Shown here piece by piece: positions 1-4,727 of a stretch of DNA of 9,637 nt; position 1 is the stretch's first letter, and each line of letters opens with the position of its first letter. A model generated the notes under the pieces. That model searched no databases, was not told the origin of the DNA, and was given only the letters and a program-made list of their open reading frames with translations. A program made the position numbers and the translations under genes. Source of the stretch: Candidatus Altarchaeota archaeon (GTDB lineage Archaea; Altiarchaeota; Altiarchaeia; IMC4; QMZM01); the NCBI GenBank assembly GCA_016931955.1, contig JAFGDV010000014.1, positions 1 through 9,637 on the forward strand. The letters are read 5' to 3'.

Positions 1-87
1 CACCCTTCTCCGCAGCCCTCACAGCACCCTTCTCCGCAGCCCTCACAGCACCCTTCTCCGCAGCCCTCACAGCACCCTTCTCCGCAG
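1..87. repeat. 24-bp tandem repeat, 3.6 copies to the window edge
   Basis: The unit, cacccttctccgcagccctcacag on the plus strand, repeats without mismatch at 1-24, 25-48 and 49-72, with a partial copy at 73-87. The left edge falls within the array, so the true copy number is unknown. The period is a multiple of three and encodes AEKGAVRA repeats in the minus-strand gene. Perfect identity suggests recent expansion by slippage or recombination. Confidence 0.95.
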
Positions 88-463
88 GAACAGATGCTAA
101 CTCACTGAATCGACTCAGAGACAAAACAGGCTTCAATAGTATCATTTCATTCGTTCTGATGGCAAGAGACATTTCGGTGTCATTGAATATATAAACATCA
201 ACATCTCCAACGGCGCCGGAAATCCGCTTTTTAATCTCCCCAAAGGCCTCTTCACCATAAATGCTGCCACCCTTATCCAAGTCATCAAGAGAAACACACA
301 AGATGTTACTACCACCTATCAACAGATCACCCCTATGCAATCCACCCTCAAACTTCATGAAGATGCGAACGGACCCCTCAAAATCCTCCGGTATTCTATC
401 GTAGATAGTACCAATTTCAGATATCTTCTCGGATATAATACGCCGCCCCCTTGGAAGATTCAT
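1..463 (-). CDS. Partial protein with DUF2226-like N-terminal domain and octapeptide repeat
   Basis: An open frame starts at ATG 463-461 and continues off the left edge (154 codons seen, no stop). It begins MNLPRGRRIISEKISE. Residues 29-110 read as an alpha/beta domain with alternating hydrophobic strands (GSVRIFMKFEG, GDLLIGGSNILCVSL, GDVDVYIFN). The MxLPxG start and overall pattern faintly recall the archaeal DUF2226 family, and more distantly the bacterial DUF4388/PATAN domain that occurs beside MglA-type GTPases. This is recognition by eye and is weak. From residue 127 the chain enters tandem copies of AEKGAVRA, probably a helical, charge-patterned linker before an unseen C-terminal part. 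It is the third gene of a minus-strand cluster, 11 bases after the Roadblock stop, with no good Shine-Dalgarno site at its own start (a GGAG lies about 25 bases upstream), so translational coupling is likely. A role in the GTPase/Roadblock module is inferred only from position. Confidence 0.7.
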   Translation of the reverse strand, partial: MNLPRGRRIISEKISEIGTIYDRIPEDFEGSVRIFMKFEGGLHRGDLLIGGSNILCVSLDDLDKGGSIYGEEAFGEIKKRISGAVGDVDVYIFNDTEMSLAIRTNEMILLKPVLSLSRFSELASVPAEKGAVRAAEKGAVRAAEKGAVRAAEKG

Positions 464-474
464 TTTCGATAATT

Positions 475-846
475 TTATCTCATTAGCTCCTTCGTTGAGT
501 TAGCTACTTTTATTATTTCCATGAGGACCAGACCTAGGTTAGCTTCAGGTCTTACCAGAGCAACCAATGCAGCCGTTGGACCGGCGTCCACTGCAACCAG
601 TTTACAGTCTTCCGCTTCAGATATGACCCGTTTAACCGCACCCTTCCGCAGTTCTGAGACCGCGGTCTCCGCCGCACCATACATTGTCGCAGACATTGCT
701 GCGAATGTTTCGGCGTTGACATCCCTAGGCAATCTAGAGGCGACAAGTAAACCATCCCTAGTAGTTATTGCTGCGCCATCTATATCACCCACATTCTCAA
801 GCTCTTTTAAAAGGTCTGCTAGTTCCTCCTTCTTTGATTTAGGCAT
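475..846 (-). CDS. Roadblock/LC7 domain protein (MglB-like GTPase regulator)
   Basis: This 123-residue protein has the length and layout of stand-alone Roadblock/LC7 proteins: an N-terminal helix (residues 5-18), a strand with DIDGAAITTRDGLLVAS (21-37), a helix containing AETFAAMSATMYGAAETAV (45-63), then strands VKRVISEAEDCKLVAVDAG (71-89) and AALVALVRPEANLGLVLMEI (92-111). Known relatives dimerise and bind small GTPases; bacterial MglB is a GTPase-activating protein for MglA. The start is fixed by a strong Shine-Dalgarno site, GAGGTGA at 857-851, four bases before the ATG. It lies 20 bases downstream of a gene carrying a small GTPase domain, so that GTPase is the obvious partner. Family assignment is firm; partner and activity are inferred from context. 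Confidence 0.9.
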   Translation of the reverse strand: MPKSKKEELADLLKELENVGDIDGAAITTRDGLLVASRLPRDVNAETFAAMSATMYGAAETAVSELRKGAVKRVISEAEDCKLVAVDAGPTAALVALVRPEANLGLVLMEIIKVANSTKELMR

Positions 847-850
847 TTCT

Positions 851-857
851 TCACCTC
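851..857 (-). promoter_or_regulatory. Shine-Dalgarno site of the Roadblock gene
   Basis: The minus strand reads GAGGTGA, four bases before the ATG at 846-844. It complements the usual archaeal 16S rRNA 3' end and lies within the 20-base gap after the upstream gene's stop, supporting cotranscription with separate strong initiation for the Roadblock protein. Confidence 0.8.
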
Positions 858-866
858 ATGTTTAAC

Positions 867-2084
867 TTAAACAATCCTATTAAATAAAGCATCAAGAACT
901 GCATGGACTTCCCCTTCCCTTAGTTTAGCAGGTTCATTGACCTGAACCTTGGACAAATCCTCTGCAGTTACCTTGATTATTGGTATATCCGCCGGCAGAC
1001 TCATCTTCTGCCGAATTTCGTCAGGCTTTAACGCACCCTCAAGATTCGACTTGTTTGCGACAACCACAACAGGCAAACCAATGCTTTTCGACTTCTGCAA
1101 CATATCCTTTGCCCTATAAAGGCTCTGAACATTCGTGGAATCCACTACAGCGATAACACCCAATGATTCACCCCCCAAGAGCTCCAGTATCGGATCAAAC
1201 CTCTCTTGGCCGGGTGTGCCGAACAAATCGACAGAAAACCCCGCGTAGTCAACGTGACCATGATCCAATGCGACCGTTGTACCAACCCTATCTACGGAAA
1301 CCGCCCTCGTGGATGCTGAATGCACGAATGAGCTCTTCCCGGCATTGTAGGCTCCCGTCACCAGAATCTTGGGGATGTATACCTTCACGCCTCCTGGCAC
1401 CGCTATCTTGAATGGAACTGAAATGCCTTTCTTGGTCTTCCCATCCCATGAAACCTTTGAGACAATGAAGAATTCCCGCAGGATAACCTTCTCTTCTATC
1501 GCCTTCAACTGGACAACCGCATCTGACACAAGCTTAACCTTATTCAAGACCTTCTCCTCATACGGCCACTCAGTGAAAAGGAAAAGGCCCGTGGCTTTTT
1601 TCTCTTGGAATATCTTCTTCCATTCGATCAATTCATCTAGGGAGGATTCACCACAGTGGTCTATCATCGTGGACAACGAGTCAAATACAACTAGCTTATG
1701 CCCGCTTCCATTGGAGTTAAGTGCTTCCTTCAAAGCCTTTGTTATCTCCGTCACATCCCTTGAGTTCTTGACCGAGAATCTTTCATCAGACTCCGCATTT
1801 ATCAGGCCACTGTAGGCGTCGAGGAAAAAGAATTCCCCACCGGCCTTATATTTCTCGACACTCCAGCCATAGTGTTCTATCTCGTCCTCTACCGTCTTAC
1901 CCATCTTCGACTGATTTATATAGATTACTGAATCTCCCGATTCAAGACGCTCCATGAGGGCCTGATACGCGAATGGTGCACTCTCTATCCCAGGATAAGC
2001 CCACAGAACCGTAAGCGTTGAGGGTTTCAGGCCACCATCTAGTAACTCGTCCAAGCGAGGGATGCTAGTGGCGTATGCTTCCAT
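867..2084 (-). CDS. KaiC/RadA-like domain fused to a small Ras/MglA-like GTPase
   Basis: This 405-residue protein has two P-loop NTPase domains. Residues 1-230 follow the KaiC/RadA-like pattern: IPRLDELLDGGLKPSTLTVL at the start, a Walker-B-like strand KLVVFDSLSTM (130-140), then FLFTEWP and SDAVVQL. The expected Walker A loop is replaced by AYPGIESAP (29-37), with no GK[ST], so this domain probably cannot bind ATP normally. Residues 238-405 form a small GTPase: G1 GAYNAGKS (244-251), candidate G2 threonines 269/270, G3 DLFGTPGQE (286-294), G4 NKSN (344-347) and G5-like TAED (373-376). G4 has Asn where Asp is usual. The order resembles Arf/MglA-type GTPases. It is the first gene of a minus-strand cluster with Roadblock and a partial third gene. 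GGTGAT at 2099-2094, nine bases before ATG, supports the start. A regulatory GTPase role is inferred from family and context. Confidence 0.88.
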   Translation of the reverse strand: MEAYATSIPRLDELLDGGLKPSTLTVLWAYPGIESAPFAYQALMERLESGDSVIYINQSKMGKTVEDEIEHYGWSVEKYKAGGEFFFLDAYSGLINAESDERFSVKNSRDVTEITKALKEALNSNGSGHKLVVFDSLSTMIDHCGESSLDELIEWKKIFQEKKATGLFLFTEWPYEEKVLNKVKLVSDAVVQLKAIEEKVILREFFIVSKVSWDGKTKKGISVPFKIAVPGGVKVYIPKILVTGAYNAGKSSFVHSASTRAVSVDRVGTTVALDHGHVDYAGFSVDLFGTPGQERFDPILELLGGESLGVIAVVDSTNVQSLYRAKDMLQKSKSIGLPVVVVANKSNLEGALKPDEIRQKMSLPADIPIIKVTAEDLSKVQVNEPAKLREGEVHAVLDALFNRIV

Positions 2085-2146
2085 TTTTCTCTTATCACCA
2101 TTATCATATATTTTTTATAAGTCTATAGGTAGATATTAACTAATTC

Positions 2147-2175
2147 ATATATAAAACTATGATATATAAAACTAT
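2147..2175 (-). promoter_or_regulatory. Duplicated TATA-like element upstream of the GTPase cluster
   Basis: A 14-base sequence, atatataaaactat on the plus strand, occurs at 2147-2160 and again at 2162-2175. On the minus strand each copy carries TTTTATATAT, a good archaeal TATA box. Using the usual spacing of about 25 bases, transcription would start near 2126 or 2141, giving a leader of about 40-55 bases that contains the Shine-Dalgarno site GGTGAT. The 114-base gap also separates this cluster from thiL upstream on the same strand. The element is seen; promoter activity is inferred. Confidence 0.55.
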
Positions 2176-2199
2176 TTCCATTACTCCTATATAAGACTC

Positions 2200-3123
2200 T
2201 CACCCTCTGAAGTGTTCGTAACCTTTTTTCTCCAAAGGGAATACATGCTGCCCATCAACGGCGGTTACACCCTTTTCCTTTGTGACTTCGCCTATCCGGG
2301 TTACCAGAATCCCATCTTCGACTAATTCAAGATTATCCCCCGAAGCTGTGAAAAGCAGCTCATAGTCCCCACCACCATAGAGCGCGTAATCCATTAGATC
2401 TAAGCCCAGATCAGCAGCCATTTTGACGGCTCCCTCATCGAGCGGTATTTCATCGATGAGCAGTCTGACGCCCACATGGCTCTGGATTGCGATATCATGG
2501 AGGCTGGTCGAGAGGCTGTCTGATATGTCTGTCATAGCCGAAGCGTATTTTCCGAGGAGGATGCCTTCCTTGGCCCTGGGCTCGGGTTCAAGGGCCTTCC
2601 TTATAAGCCACTTAGGACACTCCCATCCTCTGAGCAAACAGTCTACTACAAGCGCTGCGCCCCCAAGTGTGCCAGTAACTGCTATTATGTCACCCACCTT
2701 AGCACCAGAGCGTAGAACTGGCCTCTTAGTGAAGCCCGCCGCGGTTCCTGTAAGCGTCATCTTTTGAGCATATTTTGTGTCCCCCCCCACGTATCTGGTA
2801 CCGTACTTCTTACACTGCCTGTCTGCTGCCTTGATTAAGGCCTCAAGGTTTTTGAAATCGTCATCTGGACCCCCATATGCCAGCAGAAAAGCGAATGGTT
2901 CCGCACCCATCGCCGCTATGTCGCTCAGGTTTACAGTGACAATAAGCTTGCCTATCTGCTCGTAGCTTATCCCCGGCAGGAGGTGCGTCTCGGAATAGAT
3001 CATGTCGGTCGACAAAACAAGGTACCTGTCATCTATCTTCAAGTATGCTGCATCATCGCCTATACTCAGGAACCTACTCATCCTCCTTATGACCTCCTTC
3101 TCGCCTAACTCGGTGAGCCTCAT
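2200..3123 (-). CDS. thiL: Thiamine-monophosphate kinase ThiL
   Basis: ThiL phosphorylates thiamine monophosphate with ATP to give thiamine diphosphate, the cofactor form, in the cytoplasm. The 307-residue length is normal and the family landmarks appear in order: SIGDDAAYL (22-30), STDMIYSETHLLPG (39-52), VNLSDIAAMGAEPFAF (64-79), GGDT, the central glycine-rich GDIIAVTGTLGGAA, AMTDISDSLS, GGGDYELLFTA, and a C-terminal KKGYEHF. Most ThiL proteins have DGLS where this one has DSLS; the change is minor. The ATG at 3123-3121 has no Shine-Dalgarno site and lies only 44 bases from the divergent sepS start, so a leaderless or very short-leader mRNA is likely. The neighbour does not bear on its job. 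Confidence 0.95.
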   Translation of the reverse strand: MRLTELGEKEVIRRMSRFLSIGDDAAYLKIDDRYLVLSTDMIYSETHLLPGISYEQIGKLIVTVNLSDIAAMGAEPFAFLLAYGGPDDDFKNLEALIKAADRQCKKYGTRYVGGDTKYAQKMTLTGTAAGFTKRPVLRSGAKVGDIIAVTGTLGGAALVVDCLLRGWECPKWLIRKALEPEPRAKEGILLGKYASAMTDISDSLSTSLHDIAIQSHVGVRLLIDEIPLDEGAVKMAADLGLDLMDYALYGGGDYELLFTASGDNLELVEDGILVTRIGEVTKEKGVTAVDGQHVFPLEKKGYEHFRG

Positions 3124-3167
3124 CTTATGTTATTAATTCATAAAGTATTATCTTATAGGAAGCAAAG
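3124..3167. promoter_or_regulatory. Compact divergent promoter region of thiL and sepS
   Basis: Forty-four AT-rich bases separate two divergent starts. The plus strand has attcataaagtattatc (3137-3153), about 26 bases before the sepS ATG. The minus strand reads CTATAAGATAATACTTTATG over the same stretch, 20-30 bases before the thiL ATG. Neither gene has a good Shine-Dalgarno site, so both transcripts may begin at or near the start codon and the two promoters must overlap. Spacing and composition are seen; promoter function is inferred. Confidence 0.5.
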
Positions 3168-4625
3168 ATGAAAACAAAGAGGGGAAAACCCCACCCAGTG
3201 CAAGAAATCATGCAGGAAACCAGAAGGGTATTCCTAGATCTTGGCTTCGACGAGGTGGAAAACCAGATCTTTATCCCTGAGGAGGACATATACAAACAGT
3301 ATGGCTCAGAGGCCCCCATAATACTTGATAGGTGCTATTATCTTGCAGGTCTTCCGAGGCCAGACATCGGCTTAGGGAAGAAACAACGAGAGGCCATAGA
3401 GGGGATAAAACCTGGATTCGACTTCAATGCCTTCACAGGGATACTTAGGGGATATAGGGAGGGCTCCATTGAGGGGGATAATCTCGCTGAGGAGATGGTT
3501 GGGCGGCTTAAGCTGGGGATGGGGGAGGCATTAAGTATCATAGACCTTATACCTGAGTTCAAATCCATAACGCCTGTGGCGAGCAAGATAACGCTGCGCT
3601 CACACATGACGGCTGCATGGTTTCCGACGATTGCGGCCATGCAGGATAATTACGAACTACCGCTTAGGTTGTTTTCCATAGGCCTCAGGTTCAGGAGGGA
3701 ACAGAAAGTGGATTCAACGCATCTGAGGGCACACTATGGAGCATCCTGTGTCGTCATGGACAAAGACTTCGACATCGAGGATGGAAAAAGGCTAAGCTCT
3801 GATGTGCTGACCAAGCTGGGATTCGGAAACAACCGCTTCGTACAGAAGAGGGCGACTTCAAACTACTACGCTGATGGGACAGAATTCGAGGTATACTCCA
3901 AAGACATCGAGATAGCCGACTGCGGCATGTACTCCAAGGCTTCGCTTTCAAACTATGGCGTACGGTATCCAGCATTCAATCTGGGTTTCGGGCTTGAGCG
4001 GATGCTGATGTTAAGGCTCACGAAGGGGGACGTTAGAGAGATAATGTACCCACAATTTTATGAGGCGTTAGAGCTTAGTGACGAAGAGATTGCTAAGCAG
4101 GTAGATATTAACGTTAAACCGAAGACAGATGAAGGCCGACAGCTTGTGGATCTCTTGGTCAGGGAGGCTAGCAGACACTCTGATGAGCAATCGCCTTGTG
4201 AGTTCCGCGTCTATGGCGGGGATTTTTTGGGTAGGATGGCTGAGGTGCTCCTGGTTGAACGGGAGGAGAATACTAAGCTGCTGGGTCCAGCGGCATTGAA
4301 TGATGTTTATGTTTATGGTGGCAGCATATATGGTGTACCAAAAAAAACCGACGGATTGGACAAGAAACTCATAGACGTTGGGGAGAAGGGGATTCCTGCG
4401 GGCTTTTCTTTTCTAGAAGCTGTCATGAACCTCTTCGCCGCTGAAGCAGAGCGCATGGTCGGGGAGGGTGAGGGGGAGGGCTTCTTTCAGGTTAAGATGG
4501 CCAAAACACCGGCTGACTTGAACATTGTTGTGGGTGAGGTCGCTAGACGATTTATCACCTCCAAGAACGGAAGGATATACCTTAGGGGCCCTGTTTTCAC
4601 AGCAGTGAGGATAACCCTCGTTTAA
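3168..4625 (+). CDS. sepS: O-phosphoserine--tRNA(Cys) ligase SepRS
   Basis: SepRS charges tRNA(Cys) with O-phosphoserine, which SepCysS then converts to Cys-tRNA; no SepCysS gene is in this window. This class II synthetase has DRCYYLAGLPRPDIGL (54-69), TLRSHMTAAWF (142-152), motif 2 with FRREQ (175-179) and motif 3 NLGFGLER (271-278). A C-terminal part follows with SPCEF, NTKLLGPAALNDVYVYGG and YLRGPVF, as in the anticodon-binding region of the family. At 485 residues it is shorter than the roughly 535 of characterised enzymes. About 35 N-terminal residues are missing relative to my recollection of Methanococcus maripaludis SepRS, and a loop before motif 3 is shorter. An in-frame TAG four codons upstream rules out a longer start. 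Thr148, Ser193 and Asn271 match known phosphoserine-contact residues, but Gly191 stands where a contact serine is expected. Confidence 0.95.
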   Translation: MKTKRGKPHPVQEIMQETRRVFLDLGFDEVENQIFIPEEDIYKQYGSEAPIILDRCYYLAGLPRPDIGLGKKQREAIEGIKPGFDFNAFTGILRGYREGSIEGDNLAEEMVGRLKLGMGEALSIIDLIPEFKSITPVASKITLRSHMTAAWFPTIAAMQDNYELPLRLFSIGLRFRREQKVDSTHLRAHYGASCVVMDKDFDIEDGKRLSSDVLTKLGFGNNRFVQKRATSNYYADGTEFEVYSKDIEIADCGMYSKASLSNYGVRYPAFNLGFGLERMLMLRLTKGDVREIMYPQFYEALELSDEEIAKQVDINVKPKTDEGRQLVDLLVREASRHSDEQSPCEFRVYGGDFLGRMAEVLLVEREENTKLLGPAALNDVYVYGGSIYGVPKKTDGLDKKLIDVGEKGIPAGFSFLEAVMNLFAAEAERMVGEGEGEGFFQVKMAKTPADLNIVVGEVARRFITSKNGRIYLRGPVFTAVRITLV

Positions 4626-4627
4626 GG

Positions 4628-4636
4628 CTTTTTTCT
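4628..4636 (+). terminator. Poly-T terminator after sepS
   Basis: Six consecutive T residues (4629-4634) inside CTTTTTTCT begin three bases after the sepS stop. Archaeal RNA polymerase terminates readily at such runs. No stable hairpin is evident. The remaining bases to about 4665 are AT-rich with no gene. Confidence 0.55.
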
Positions 4637-4664
4637 GCTGATATTTATAGATTCTGATGCGTAT

Positions 4665-4690
4665 ATTTATTATATACAATTTAAATAGAA
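4665..4690 (+). promoter_or_regulatory. TATA-like region upstream of the barrel-coil gene
   Basis: The sequence tttattatatac (4666-4677) and the overlapping-range tttaaatag (4680-4688) are both TATA-like. The usual 25-base spacing would place transcription starts near 4697-4710. That fits either a near-leaderless start at ATG 4701 or a short leader before ATG 4728. No Shine-Dalgarno site precedes either codon. Confidence 0.45.
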
Positions 4691-4727
4691 AATTTGAACA
4701 ATGTACTATCTAGGGTTTTATAGAAAG

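Noticed and set aside
1-87. CRISPR array
   Set aside because: The 24-base units are directly adjacent with no spacers and keep a coding frame.
521-865. A 114-codon plus-strand frame opposite the Roadblock gene
   Set aside because: It overlaps a well-supported Roadblock protein with a strong Shine-Dalgarno site and has no recognisable domain.
867-2084. Circadian KaiC or DNA repair RadA
   Set aside because: There is only one such domain, its Walker A is lost, and it is fused to a small GTPase beside a Roadblock gene; neither clock nor recombinase function is supported.
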